Positions 45,784 through 56,000 of a stretch of DNA of 64,000 nucleotides are shown here, one piece after another (the first letter of the stretch is position 1; every line of letters begins with the position of its first letter). Both the position numbers and the translations under genes were made by a program. Origin of the DNA: Actinomyces oris (GTDB lineage Bacteria > Actinomycetota > Actinomycetes > Actinomycetales > Actinomycetaceae); contig NZ_MSKL01000008.1 of the NCBI RefSeq assembly GCF_001937665.1, positions 36,123 to 100,122 of the forward strand, in the 5' to 3' direction. The notes under the pieces are model-generated. The model was not told the origin of the DNA. It saw nothing but the letters and a program-made list of their open reading frames with translations, and did not search any database.

Positions 45784-46794
45784 TCACGTTTCATCATGCT
45801 CGCCGCGATCGGTGACGTCCCCCAGCGCTCCTTCGAAGGCGTCCCGGAAGGCGGCTGCCAGGCGCAGCGGGTCGTGGTGGCACAGGGCCTCGCCGGTGCG
45901 CACCTGGCGCAGGACGACGGTGGCCCCCATGGCTGTGGCCACCGCTTCAAGATCAGCGACGTCCTCAACGGTGGAGGGGTCGGCCAGCACCACGTCCAGG
46001 CGCAGGTCGGGCGCGTACTGGCGCAGGACCCGTAGGTGATCGGCGATGGTCATCCCGTCGGTCTCGCCCTGCTGAGCGGAGAGGTTGAGGACCACGACCT
46101 TGCGGGCCGAGGTGTTCACCAGCGCACGACGCATGGACGGCAGGATGAGGTGCGGCAGCACTGAGGTGTACCAGGAGCCGGGCCCCAGGACCACCCATTC
46201 CGCCTCATCGATGGCGCGCAGCGCCTCTGGGTGGGCGTCGGCGTCCTCGGGAACCATCACCACGTTCTCCAGACGTCCGCGGGCCGAGGCCACCGCCACC
46301 TGCCCACTGACCCGGCGCCGGTTCCCTCCGGAGACGATGTCGGCCTCGATGACCAGGGGTGAGGAGGACATGGGCACGACGCGACCGTGGATCGTCAGCA
46401 GGCGCCCCACCCAGTCGAGCCCTGCGACCTCGTCCCCCAGCAGCTGCCACAGCGCCAGGATGAGCAGGTTCCCCAGAGCGTGGTTGTCGAGCTCGCCCTG
46501 TCCCTCGAAACGGTGTTGGAGCACGTCTCGCCAGGTGAGGCCCCACTCGGAGTCCTCGCAGAGCGACGCCAGCGCCATTCTCAGGTCTCCTGGCGGCAGG
46601 CAGTCGAACTCCCGGCGCAGGCGTCCTGACGAGCCGCCGTCGTCGGCGACCGTGACGACGGCGGTGAGCCGGTGGGTGACGTGACGCAGCGCGCGGAGTG
46701 TGGCGGACAGACCGTGCCCGCCCCCCAACGCGACGATGGCCGGTCCCTCCTCACCGCGGCGGGGCCAGCCCGCCACATCGATCGTTGTTCCCAC
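45784..46794 (-). CDS. YvcK/CofD-like gluconeogenesis-factor family protein
   Basis: 336 aa. The nucleotide-binding loops read [16 protein letters not shown] (about 20-35) and [16 protein letters not shown] (about 47-62); [17 protein letters not shown] near 203-219 is also conserved. YvcK (CuvA in mycobacteria) binds UDP-sugars and is needed for growth on gluconeogenic substrates and for envelope integrity. The GTG start lies three bases after the rapZ stop, so it is co-transcribed with rapZ. Confidence 0.93.
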   Translation of the reverse strand: MGTTIDVAGWPRRGEEGPAIVALGGGHGLSATLRALRHVTHRLTAVVTVADDGGSSGRLRREFDCLPPGDLRMALASLCEDSEWGLTWRDVLQHRFEGQGELDNHALGNLLILALWQLLGDEVAGLDWVGRLLTIHGRVVPMSSSPLVIEADIVSGGNRRRVSGQVAVASARGRLENVVMVPEDADAHPEALRAIDEAEWVVLGPGSWYTSVLPHLILPSMRRALVNTSARKVVVLNLSAQQGETDGMTIADHLRVLRQYAPDLRLDVVLADPSTVEDVADLEAVATAMGATVVLRQVRTGEALCHHDPLRLAAAFRDAFEGALGDVTDRGEHDET

Positions 46795-46797
46795 TGC

Positions 46798-47772
46798 CTA
46801 CTCCCGTCCCAGGTCACGGTGCTGAACAACGACCTCGAAGCCTCCGCGCCTCAACCTGGCCCCGAGCCTCTCCGCCGAGGCCACGGAGCGGTGCTTGCCG
46901 CCGGTGCAGCCCACAGCCAGAGTAACGTGAGGCTTGAGCTCATCAATGTACTGCGGAAGCGCAGGGATGAGCAGGTCGGCGTACCCGTCGACGAAGGCCG
47001 CCGCCCCCTTCTGTGCGAAGACGTAGTCGGCCACTGGTGCGTCACGTCCGGTGAGGTGTCGCAGCTCGGAGACCCAGTAGGGGTTGGGGATGAAGCGCAC
47101 GTCCAGGACGTGGTCGGCATCCAGGGGGATGCCGTACTTGAACCCGAAGGACATGACATTGATGCGCAGGGCCAGATCGGACTCGTGCGCCACGAGCTCA
47201 CGTACCCGGCGGGCGAGGTCGTGGACGGAGTAGTTGGAGGTGTCGATGACGCTGTCGGCCACGCCCCTCAAGCCGCCCAGGAGAGTGCGTTCATGCTCGA
47301 TCCCGTCGAGGACGGAGCCGTTGCCCTGCAGCGGGTGGGGTCTGCGGGAGGACTCGAAGCGTCTGACCAGGACGGCGTCGGAGGCGTCCAGGAAGATGAG
47401 CCTGACGTCGGTGCCGTTGTTACGGACCTTGCGCAGATAGTCCATGAAGTGGGAGAAGAACTCGCGACTGCGCACGTCGACGACTGCGGCCAGACGGTGC
47501 ACACCGGCGCCGACCGTCGTCATCATTCCGGACAGGGCGGGCAGCAGCTGGGGCGGCAGGTTGTCCACGACGTACCAGTCGAGGTCCTCCAGCGCGTTGG
47601 CCGCGCGCGAGCGTCCCGCCCCGGACATGCCTGTGACAATGATCAGCTCGGGACGTTCTGCCGGCGGAACCGGAGGGGTCGCCTCATCGAGTGCGGGGAT
47701 CTCGATGGGAACCGTGTCCTGAAGCCGCTTGCGCTTGACGGAGGAGGGCTGAGGGCGACGCTCGTCATGCAT
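46798..47772 (-). CDS. rapZ: RNase adapter / nucleotide-binding protein RapZ
   Basis: 324 aa. Walker A-like [19 protein letters not shown] (about 47-65) has Arg in the usual Lys position, as in other actinobacterial homologues. The C-terminal domain contains [11 protein letters not shown], and [20 protein letters not shown] near 285-304. In Escherichia coli RapZ guides RNase E cleavage of GlmZ and senses glucosamine 6-phosphate; the actinobacterial role is less clear. ATG 47772 starts just after a basic tail of four to five residues. First gene of rapZ-yvcK. Confidence 0.93.
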   Translation of the reverse strand: MHDERRPQPSSVKRKRLQDTVPIEIPALDEATPPVPPAERPELIIVTGMSGAGRSRAANALEDLDWYVVDNLPPQLLPALSGMMTTVGAGVHRLAAVVDVRSREFFSHFMDYLRKVRNNGTDVRLIFLDASDAVLVRRFESSRRPHPLQGNGSVLDGIEHERTLLGGLRGVADSVIDTSNYSVHDLARRVRELVAHESDLALRINVMSFGFKYGIPLDADHVLDVRFIPNPYWVSELRHLTGRDAPVADYVFAQKGAAAFVDGYADLLIPALPQYIDELKPHVTLAVGCTGGKHRSVASAERLGARLRRGGFEVVVQHRDLGRE

Positions 47773-47892
47773 GCCCCAAGCATCGCACGTCCAGGTCGGT
47801 CCACCCGTCGCCGACGCCGGTTTGCCGGTAGCGTTTCATCATCGCCAGTACTCACTGCCGCCGGTTCCCGGCGCCCGACACCAGGAGGCCCC

Positions 47893-49179
47893 ATGAGCCC
47901 CTCCCCCATTGCCGACCAGGCGCACTCGCTCCCGTGCGAGTCCCAGGAGACCGCGATGCGGCAGCCCACAGCTCCGGTCCTGGGCACACCCTGGACCAGC
48001 AGCGCGACGAAGGTGGCGCTCCTGGGCGCCGGCGAGATCGGCAAGGAGGTGACGATCGCACTCAGCCGCCTGGGGGTGGAGGTCACGGCGATCGACCGCT
48101 ACGAGGGGGCTCCAGCGCAGCAGGTGGCGCACAACGCCCTGACGGTTGACATGAGTGACCCCGAGGCGCTGACGGCCGCTATCCGCGCCAGCGGCGCCGC
48201 CATCGTCGTCCCGGAGATCGAGGCGCTGGCCACCGATGCCCTGGCGGCGCTGGAGAGCGCCGGCGAGGTGCGGGTGGTGCCGACCGCCCGTGCGGTGCAG
48301 CTGACGATGAATCGTGAGGGAATCCGCCGTCTGGCGGCTGAGGAACTGGGACTGGCAACCAGTCCCTACGCCTTCGCCTCGTCCTTGGACGAGCTGCGGG
48401 CGGGGGCTCAGCGTGTGGGCTTTCCGTGCGTGGTCAAGCCGGTCATGTCCTCGTCGGGTCACGGCCAGTCGGTGGTGCGCGGACCTGAGGACCTGGAGGC
48501 GGCCTGGCGCTATGCGGCGGCCGACGGGCGCGTGGACCGAGGCCGGGTCATCGTGGAGGGATTCGTGCGTTTCGACACCGAGATCACGCTGCTCACGGTG
48601 CGCTGGCGTCATCCCGGCACCGGGGAGACGGTGACGAGCTTCTGCGAGCCGATCGGGCACCGGCAGGTCGATGGGGACTATGTGGAGTCCTGGCAGCCGC
48701 AGCACCTGAGCCCGGTTGCCCTGGAGCGGGCTCAGCAGGTGGCCGAGCGCGTGACCGCGGCGCTGGGCGGTTGGGGCCTGTTCGGGGTGGAGCTGTTCAT
48801 CTGCGGGGAGGAGGTTCTCTTCTCCGAGGTCTCTCCGCGCCCCCATGACACCGGTCTGGTGACGCTGGCGAGCCAGCGCCTGAGCGAGTTCGAGCTGCAC
48901 GCCCGTGCCCTGCTGGGGCTGCCCGTGGACACCTCGCTGCGCTCCCCCGGCGCCTCGGTGACCATCAAGGCGACGGGCGAGTCCGTCCCTGGTGAGGGCG
49001 TGAGCTTCTCGGGTCTTGATGAGGCGCTCGCTCAGGAAGGGGTGGATCTGAGGCTCTTCGGTAAGCCTGAGGCCCACCCGGGGCGGCGGCTGGGCGTTGT
49101 CGTGGCCTACGCCGACGACGTGCAGGTCGCCCGAGATCGGGCGCGGTCCGCCGCCCAGGCGATCCGTCCCAGCGTCTGA
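47893..49179 (+). CDS. purT: Formate-dependent phosphoribosylglycinamide formyltransferase 2
   Basis: 428 aa ATP-grasp enzyme. N-terminal loop [20 protein letters not shown] (about 42-61), [10 protein letters not shown] near 114-123, ATP-binding [16 protein letters not shown] near 178-193, and the metal ligands in [20 protein letters not shown] near 298-317. It makes formyl-GAR from GAR, formate and ATP in purine synthesis, replacing folate-dependent PurN. The start ATG 47893 has AGGAGG four bases upstream. It is on the plus strand between rapZ and the phospho-glucosidase and has no purine neighbours. Confidence 0.95.
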   Translation: MSPSPIADQAHSLPCESQETAMRQPTAPVLGTPWTSSATKVALLGAGEIGKEVTIALSRLGVEVTAIDRYEGAPAQQVAHNALTVDMSDPEALTAAIRASGAAIVVPEIEALATDALAALESAGEVRVVPTARAVQLTMNREGIRRLAAEELGLATSPYAFASSLDELRAGAQRVGFPCVVKPVMSSSGHGQSVVRGPEDLEAAWRYAAADGRVDRGRVIVEGFVRFDTEITLLTVRWRHPGTGETVTSFCEPIGHRQVDGDYVESWQPQHLSPVALERAQQVAERVTAALGGWGLFGVELFICGEEVLFSEVSPRPHDTGLVTLASQRLSEFELHARALLGLPVDTSLRSPGASVTIKATGESVPGEGVSFSGLDEALAQEGVDLRLFGKPEAHPGRRLGVVVAYADDVQVARDRARSAAQAIRPSV

Positions 49180-49210
49180 GCCGGCCGCCCGGGCTGCGGA
49201 GTCTCAGTGA

Positions 49211-50674
<1,464 letters not shown>

Positions 50675-50790
50675 TCATTCTCTGTGTCTTCTGCCAGGTG
50701 GCAGGTTCAGAAGGCTCCGGATCCGTGACCGCCCCTACCATGATCGCACTGACGGCTGTGCCGACCCGCGCCTCACGGCAGCGTCTGGCC

Positions 50791-51003
50791 TCAGTCCTGA
50801 AGGCCCACCATGACGGAGGAGGCCTTGACGACGGCGACTGCCTTCTTACCCTCTGCCAGCTCGAGCTCCTCGATGGCCGTGTTGGTGATGGAGGAGGTGA
50901 TGATGACGCCGGGGGCGACCTCGATCTTGACGACGCCGTTGACGGCGCCCTTCTCAATGGAGACGACAGTACCGGGCAGCTGGTTGCGGGCGGAGATCCT
51001 CAT
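50791..51003 (-). CDS. Molbindin-like TOBE-domain protein
   Basis: 70 aa, a single TOBE/Mop domain: MRISARNQLPGTVVSIEKGA opens it, and TNTAIEELELAEGKKAVAVV closes it. Free molbindins form hexamers that bind molybdate or tungstate for storage or homeostasis. ATG 51003 is preceded by AAAGGA with an eight-base spacer. It lies 50 bases after the uvrC stop on the same strand, but no molybdate transport or cofactor gene is present in the window. Confidence 0.9.
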   Translation of the reverse strand: MRISARNQLPGTVVSIEKGAVNGVVKIEVAPGVIITSSITNTAIEELELAEGKKAVAVVKASSVMVGLQD

Positions 51004-51053
51004 ACAGGGTTTCCTTTCGAGTTGATGCCAGTCCAGCACATCGTGAAATCACA

Positions 51054-53210
51054 CTACTGTTGAGTATCTGGACTGTTGAGGTGAGCCAAGATAGTACCCG
51101 CCAGAGCCGGCCCTATCCCCTTGACACGGGTGATGTCGTCCACCTCGGCCTGCCGAATGCGTTTGACCGAGCCGAACTCACGCAGCAGGGCGGCCTGACG
51201 AGCCGGCCCCAGGCCGGGGATCCCATCCAGCACGGAGCGGGTCATGCCGGCTGAGCGCTTCTTGCGGTGGTGGGTGATGGCGAAGCGGTGGGACTCGTCC
51301 CGGAGGTGCTGGAGCAGATAGAGGGCGGGCGACGTACGCGGCAGGATGACGGGGAACTCCTCCCCCGGCACCCATACCTCCTCCAGACGCTTGGCCAGGC
51401 CGATGAGCGGGACGTCGATGCCGAGCTCGTCGAGCACGGCACGCGCGGCGTTGACCTGCGGTAACCCGCCGTCGACGACGACGAGTCCGGGCGCGTAGGA
51501 GAAGCGCCGGGCCTTGCCGGTCTCAGGGTCGATAGGGCCGGAGGCAACGGCGATACCCTCGGCGTCCTCGATCTCCTCGGCAGCGCGGGCGGCCGCCTCG
51601 CCCTGTCCCTGCTCAGCGATGAGCCGTTTGAACCTCCGGGTGAGGACCTCGTGCATGGCTGCGGTGTCATCAGTGGCACCGTTTCCGTCCTGGCCGCGCA
51701 CGGTGAAGCGGCGGTAGTCGGACTTGCGCGGCGCACCGTCCTCGAAGACGACCATGGAGCCGACCTGATAGGTGCCCTGGGTGTGGGAGATGTCGTAGCA
51801 CTCGATGCGCAGGGGCGCCTCGGCCAGGTCGAGGGCCTCGGCGAGCTCATCAAGGGCGAGGGTGCGTTGGGTGAGATCCCCCGCCCGTCGGGTCTTGTGC
51901 AGCCGCAGGGCCTCCTCTGCGTTCTTGCGCACCGTGTCCATGAGGGCGGCCTTGTCGCCGCGCTGCGGAACGCGCAGGTCTACCTTCGCGCCGCGCAGGC
52001 CGGCCAACCAGGCCCGCACGGTGGCGGCGTTGCTGGGCATCTCGGGAACCAGGATCTCCCGGGGCACTGCGGTGGTGGCCGTGTGGGCGACGTCGTCGAC
52101 GCTCGTGGCCGCCGACTCGCCGTTGCGCCTGGGGGCCTCGCTGCTGGAACCGTTGGGACCGCTGCGGGGCTGGGGGCTGGAGGGGGCGCGCTCACCCACC
52201 CCGACGGAGGTGGTGGTGCCCGAGGAGGCGGGAGCGCCGCTCTGGTGGACGGCACCGTCGTCGGCGGGATCGACGAGGGAGGCGTAGACCTGCTCGAGAA
52301 GACGTTCGATGAGCTCGGCGTCCCCGGCGTCGTCGATGAGATCGACGACCCAGCCGCGCTGCCCGCGCACCCGGCCGCCACGGACGTGGAAGACCTGGAC
52401 GGCGGCCTCGAGCTCGTCGCGGACCAGGGCGAAGACGTCGGCATCGGTGGCGTCGGGCAGGACGACGGCGTTGCCCTCGATGACCTTGCGCAGAGCGGTG
52501 GCGTCGTCGCGCAGACGGGCGGCCTTCTCGAAGTCGAGGGCGGCGGCTGCGGCTTTCATCTCAGCCTCCACCTGACGCAGGTAGGGGCCGGTGCGGCCGG
52601 CCATGAAGGCGCAGAAGTCCTCGGCCAGCGCCCGATGGTCCTGCGGGCTGATACGGCCCACGCAGGGGGCTGAGCACTTATCGATATACCCCAGCAGACA
52701 GGGACGCCCCGAGGCCTGGGCACGGCGGAAGACACCGGCGGAGCAGGAGCGCACCGGGAAGACTCGCAGCAGCTGGTCGACGGTCTCACGGATGGACCAG
52801 GCCTGAACGAAAGGACCGAAGTAGCGGGTTCCCGGTTTGCGGGCCCCGCGGACCACCTGGACGCGGGGGTGGGTCTCCCCCATCGTCACCGCCAGGTAGG
52901 GATAGGACTTGTCGTCCTTGTACATGACGTTGAAACGGGGGTTGAACTCCTTGATCCAGGAGTACTCCAGGGCCAGGGACTCCACCTCGGTGGACACGAC
53001 CGTCCATTCCACGGCGCATGCGGTGGTGACCATCTTCTGGGTGCGCGGATGCAGGGCGGCGAGGTCCTGGAAGTAGCTGGACAGACGCTGACGCAGGTTC
53101 TTGGCCTTGCCGACGTAGATGACGCGTCCCTGCCCGTCCAGGAACCGGTAGACCCCCGGGGATGTGGGAATCTCGCCCGGGGCAGGACGGTACGTCGAGG
53201 GGTCGGCCAT
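51054..53210 (-). CDS. uvrC: Excinuclease ABC subunit C
   Basis: 718 aa. The GIY-YIG nuclease is at about 15-95 ([20 protein letters not shown]), the UVR motif near 205-240 ([14 protein letters not shown]), the RNase H-like 5' incision domain near 465-640 ([12 protein letters not shown], then [12 protein letters not shown]), and two helix-hairpin-helix motifs at the C-terminus ([24 protein letters not shown]). It makes both cuts of nucleotide excision repair with UvrAB. A Ser/Gly-rich insert of about 70 residues (320-390) sits before the C-terminal half. ATG 53210 is used; TACCCT lies seven bases upstream. TTG 53231 is a weaker alternative. Confidence 0.95.
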   Translation of the reverse strand: MADPSTYRPAPGEIPTSPGVYRFLDGQGRVIYVGKAKNLRQRLSSYFQDLAALHPRTQKMVTTACAVEWTVVSTEVESLALEYSWIKEFNPRFNVMYKDDKSYPYLAVTMGETHPRVQVVRGARKPGTRYFGPFVQAWSIRETVDQLLRVFPVRSCSAGVFRRAQASGRPCLLGYIDKCSAPCVGRISPQDHRALAEDFCAFMAGRTGPYLRQVEAEMKAAAAALDFEKAARLRDDATALRKVIEGNAVVLPDATDADVFALVRDELEAAVQVFHVRGGRVRGQRGWVVDLIDDAGDAELIERLLEQVYASLVDPADDGAVHQSGAPASSGTTTSVGVGERAPSSPQPRSGPNGSSSEAPRRNGESAATSVDDVAHTATTAVPREILVPEMPSNAATVRAWLAGLRGAKVDLRVPQRGDKAALMDTVRKNAEEALRLHKTRRAGDLTQRTLALDELAEALDLAEAPLRIECYDISHTQGTYQVGSMVVFEDGAPRKSDYRRFTVRGQDGNGATDDTAAMHEVLTRRFKRLIAEQGQGEAAARAAEEIEDAEGIAVASGPIDPETGKARRFSYAPGLVVVDGGLPQVNAARAVLDELGIDVPLIGLAKRLEEVWVPGEEFPVILPRTSPALYLLQHLRDESHRFAITHHRKKRSAGMTRSVLDGIPGLGPARQAALLREFGSVKRIRQAEVDDITRVKGIGPALAGTILAHLNSPDTQQ

Positions 53211-53217
53211 GCCCGTT

Positions 53218-53223
53218 AGGGTA
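53218..53223 (-). promoter_or_regulatory. Putative -10 of leaderless uvrC
   Basis: TACCCT ends seven bases before ATG 53210. No LexA box was found upstream, in contrast to uvrA. Confidence 0.32.
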
Positions 53224-53300
53224 GACGCCAATCATCCTCGTCCACGACACATGGCCCAGCAGCCGGTCGCCGCCAGTCCCAGAGGGACCCCGGAACAACG

Positions 53301-53331
53301 GGAGGCCCGAGCCGTGCCGGCTCGGGCCTCC
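53301..53331 (-). terminator. Terminator of the minus-strand tRNA cluster
   Basis: GGAGGCCCGAGCC and its perfect complement (53301-53313, 53319-53331) form a 13-base-pair stem with a five-base loop, directly after tRNA-Val(GAC). A short CGTTGTT follows. Confidence 0.82.
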
Positions 53332-53338
53332 ATCATGG

Positions 53339-53413
53339 TGGTGGGCGATACTGGGATCGAACCAGTGACCTCTTCCGTGTCAGGGAAGCGCGCTCCCGCT
53401 GCGCCAATCGCCC
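53339..53413 (-). tRNA. tRNA-Val (GAC)
   Basis: Acceptor arms GGGCGAT/ATCGCCC pair; the anticodon arm CTTCC-CTGACAC-GGAAG gives anticodon GAC. Discriminator A with encoded CCA. It is the last of three minus-strand tRNAs. Confidence 0.95.
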
Positions 53414-53414
53414 G

Positions 53415-53485
53415 AGGTGGGTACCGGATTCGAACCGGTGTAAACGGCTTTGCAGGCCGGTGCCTAGCCTCTCGGCCAACCCACC
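53415..53485 (-). tRNA. tRNA-Cys (GCA)
   Basis: Acceptor arms GGTGGGT/ACCCACC, anticodon loop CTGCAAA giving GCA, and discriminator U typical of tRNA-Cys. The 3' CCA is not encoded. One base separates it from tRNA-Val. Confidence 0.95.
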
Positions 53486-53522
53486 ATGAGAATGCTGGGG
53501 CTCGGCGCTCCCGGCTCCTCGG

Positions 53523-53595
53523 AGCGGATGACGGGACTCGAACCCGCGACCCTCACCTTGGCAAGGTGATGCTCTACCAACTGAGCCACATCCGC
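53523..53595 (-). tRNA. tRNA-Gly (GCC)
   Basis: Acceptor arms GCGGATG/CATCCGC, anticodon loop TTGCCAA giving GCC. The 3' CCA is not encoded. First of the minus-strand tRNA cluster. Confidence 0.95.
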
Positions 53596-53745
53596 GCAAT
53601 CCCTCACGGTTCGGCCGAACCGCTCGGTGCTGGAAAACCATAGCATCACGATCACAGTGACAGGCAAACAGCATCGCGGTGATTCACCTCACCGGGTAGC
53701 CATTTGCTCCGGGGACGCAGGCCTGACTATGGTTAGCGCCGCACC

Positions 53746-53821
53746 GGGCGATTGGCTCAGGGGTTAGAGCGCCTCGTTCACACCGAGGAGGTCACTGGTT
53801 CGATTCCAGTATCGCCCACCA
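53746..53821 (+). tRNA. tRNA-Val (CAC)
   Basis: Acceptor arms GGGCGAT/ATCGCCC identical to tRNA-Val(GAC), anticodon arm CCTCG-TTCACAC-CGAGG giving CAC, CCA encoded. It points away from the other three tRNAs. Confidence 0.95.
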
Positions 53822-53844
53822 CAGCACCCTGACACCAAGTTGAC

Positions 53845-53874
53845 AGTACCCGCCCCCAAGGGCGGGTACTTTTA
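53845..53874 (+). terminator. Rho-independent terminator of tRNA-Val(CAC)
   Basis: AGTACCCGCCC (53845-53855) and GGGCGGGTACT (53860-53870) form an 11-base-pair stem with loop CCAA, followed by TTTTA. Confidence 0.92.
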
Positions 53875-53959
53875 CATCACCCCGCTCTGCAAGCAGACGA
53901 GCAAAGGCGAGCTCAGAATCAGCCTCCCACTATGGATACCGTCACAGTCTCCGCTCGAC

Positions 53960-53986
53960 TGTCACGATTCGACGCGCCGATGTGTC
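53960..53986 (+). promoter_or_regulatory. Candidate ECF41-type promoter
   Basis: TGTCACG (53960-53966), 16 bases, TGTC (53983-53986). The motif I recall for ECF41 sigma factors is TGTCACA with a -10 of CGTC at this spacing; each element here differs by one base. It sits just before the oxidoreductase-sigma operon, so autoregulation is plausible. Confidence 0.4.
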
Positions 53987-53994
53987 TGATGGGT

Positions 53995-55089
53995 ATGAGT
54001 CCAACGCATCGCACCACCATCGTCATCATCGGCGCCGGGTACGCCGGGATCATGGCAGCCAACCGGATTGCTTCTCACCCAATGGCCACCGCCCTCACAC
54101 GTGTTCGCCTCATCAGTGCCTCGGCACACCTTGTCGAGCGTATCCGTCTGCACGAGGCTCTTCGTGCTGAAGAAGACCCGGTACGGCCCTTGTCCGAGCT
54201 GCTCAACCCAGCCATCGACGTTGTCATCGACCGCGCGACGAGCATCGATCGCAAACGGGGTGTCGTCCATCTGTCCGACGGCGCCACCGTCCCCTTCAAC
54301 CAGGTCGTCTTGGCGACCGGTAGCACCAGCCGGGCACCTGCTGGAGCACTGCCGATCTCCGGAATCGCCGATCTGCAGCCGCTTCGAGATGAACTCGTCG
54401 GCTCTTCACACACGCGCATTCGCGTCGTCGGAGGTGGTCTCACCGGGATCGAGACCGCCGCGGAACTTGCTGAGCAAGGATTCGATGTTGAGATCGTCGA
54501 CTCCGGTACCGTCGGCTCCCACCTCGGCGTACGAGCCCGCAAGCATGCCTCTCGCCAACTGCGTCGGCTGGGCTGCACGGTGACCGACGACCAGATGTGC
54601 CAGCCCGAGCCCGGCATGGTCACCATATGGACCGCAGGTTTTGCACCGGTCACTGTTCCATGCGATCCACCAGTGTCGACCTCTTCCGACGGGCGCATCG
54701 TGGTCAACAGGTTCCTACGCTCCCCCGACGACCCCAGGATTACCGCGATCGGCGATTGCGCTGCGCCTCCGGCCCCGCATCTACGCCCTAGCTGCGCCTC
54801 AGCCCTGTCTCTGGGAGCCGTAGCCGCTGACATTCTCATCTCCGACGTACTGAAGACCCCACCGCCGTCCAACACGGGGGTCGGTTATCTCATGCGCTGC
54901 GTCTCGCTGGGACGCGACCGCGGGCTCGTCGAGCACGTAAGTCCGGACGACGTTCCCAACGGTCCCGTCCTGACGGGGAGAATGGCCCGGCGAGTCAAGG
55001 ACTGGGTCATGGACCGCACTACTCAGTGGTTGATCGAAGAGGCTCAGCGCTCCGGCTCATACCGCATCGTGAGAGGCCCAGCTCAATGA
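53995..55089 (+). CDS. FAD-dependent NAD(P)/disulfide-type oxidoreductase
   Basis: 364 aa from ATG 53995; an in-frame ATG at 53932 would add 21 residues and lie upstream of the candidate promoter. The FAD motif IVIIGAGYAGIMAA is at about 8-21, the NAD(P) motif VVGGGLTGIETAAELA near 146-161, and the second FAD site in ITAIGDCAAPP near 249-259. It resembles the NDH-2/AIF-like pyridine-nucleotide oxidoreductases without redox Cys pairs. The stop overlaps the sigma factor gene (ATGA). ECF41 sigma genes are commonly paired with an oxidoreductase, epimerase or carboxymuconolactone decarboxylase gene, which this pair fits. The substrate is unknown. Confidence 0.87.
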   Translation: MSPTHRTTIVIIGAGYAGIMAANRIASHPMATALTRVRLISASAHLVERIRLHEALRAEEDPVRPLSELLNPAIDVVIDRATSIDRKRGVVHLSDGATVPFNQVVLATGSTSRAPAGALPISGIADLQPLRDELVGSSHTRIRVVGGGLTGIETAAELAEQGFDVEIVDSGTVGSHLGVRARKHASRQLRRLGCTVTDDQMCQPEPGMVTIWTAGFAPVTVPCDPPVSTSSDGRIVVNRFLRSPDDPRITAIGDCAAPPAPHLRPSCASALSLGAVAADILISDVLKTPPPSNTGVGYLMRCVSLGRDRGLVEHVSPDDVPNGPVLTGRMARRVKDWVMDRTTQWLIEEAQRSGSYRIVRGPAQ

Positions 55090-55982
55090 CTGCTTCCGAC
55101 CAACCCACAGATATGGACGACAGGTCCGGTCAGGATTTCGAGGAACATCGCGCCGTTCTGTTTACCCTCGCCTACAGCATGCTCGGTAGCGCGGCGGAGG
55201 CCGAGGACATCGTGCAGGAGACATGGCTGCGCCGCCAACGCGTCAGAGAACCGGTCCGGCAGGAGCGCGCGCTGCTGTGCCGTATCGCCACACGCTTAGC
55301 ACTCAACGCGCTGCGCTCCGAGGCCAACCGGAAGGAGTCCTACCTAGGACCGTGGCTTCCCGAGCCGGTCGCCACCGAGGCAGAACTGGCCGACGACCTG
55401 ATCCTGGCGGAGACGGTCTCTGAGGCGACGCTGACGGTACTGGAGACCCTCTCCCCCGCCGAACGCGCAGCATTCCTCCTGGTAGAGGTCTTCTCCCTGT
55501 CATCGGCGGAGACCGGTCGCATCATCGATGCATCCGACACCGCCGTGCGCCAGCTGGTGCACCGTGCACGCACCCGGCTGCAAGAAGGACGAACACACCG
55601 ACGCGCCACCCCCTCTCCCGAGCTGTGGACCGAGCTGACCAGCGCCATTCGCTCGGGAGACTTGGCGGCCACCATACGCCTGCTGGCTCCTGAGGCGGTA
55701 CTCGTGTCCGACGGTGGAGGCCGGGCCTCAGCGGCACGCCGTGCCGTCCGAGGCGCAGAGTCCGTGGCCCGCTTCCTTATCGGCATCGCCGCGAAGACGC
55801 CACAGTTCGATGTGGCGCCGGCGCGGCTCAACGGGGAGCTCGCAGCCGTGGTCAGCAGTTCCAGGAACGTAGAGTTCGTGGTCTTCCTGGTTGCTTCGGA
55901 GACTGGTGTTCAGCAGGTTCTCATCGTCCGCAACCCCGATAAGCTCATGCGCATCGACAAGCCTGTGAGACTGTCCCGCTGA
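55086..55982 (+). CDS. ECF sigma factor of the ECF41/SigJ type
   Basis: 298 aa. Region 2 is at about 18-85 (LFTLAYSMLGSAAEAEDIVQ), region 4 at about 115-170 (LSPAERAAFLLVEVFSL, then ASDTAVRQLVHRARTRL). The extra C-terminal SnoaL-like domain (about 180-298) carries the SDGGG motif near 211-215 and ends with RNPDKLMRI, both diagnostic of ECF41, in which this domain replaces an anti-sigma factor. ATG 55086 overlaps the oxidoreductase stop by four bases. Its likely target is its own operon. The signal sensed is unknown. Confidence 0.93.
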   Translation: MTASDQPTDMDDRSGQDFEEHRAVLFTLAYSMLGSAAEAEDIVQETWLRRQRVREPVRQERALLCRIATRLALNALRSEANRKESYLGPWLPEPVATEAELADDLILAETVSEATLTVLETLSPAERAAFLLVEVFSLSSAETGRIIDASDTAVRQLVHRARTRLQEGRTHRRATPSPELWTELTSAIRSGDLAATIRLLAPEAVLVSDGGGRASAARRAVRGAESVARFLIGIAAKTPQFDVAPARLNGELAAVVSSSRNVEFVVFLVASETGVQQVLIVRNPDKLMRIDKPVRLSR

Positions 55983-56000
55983 CCTCGGCACGATCCGTCG

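Noticed and set aside
46672..47892. Extension of PurT by about 400 codons
   Set aside because: It is antisense to rapZ and yvcK, and AGGAGG directly precedes ATG 47893.
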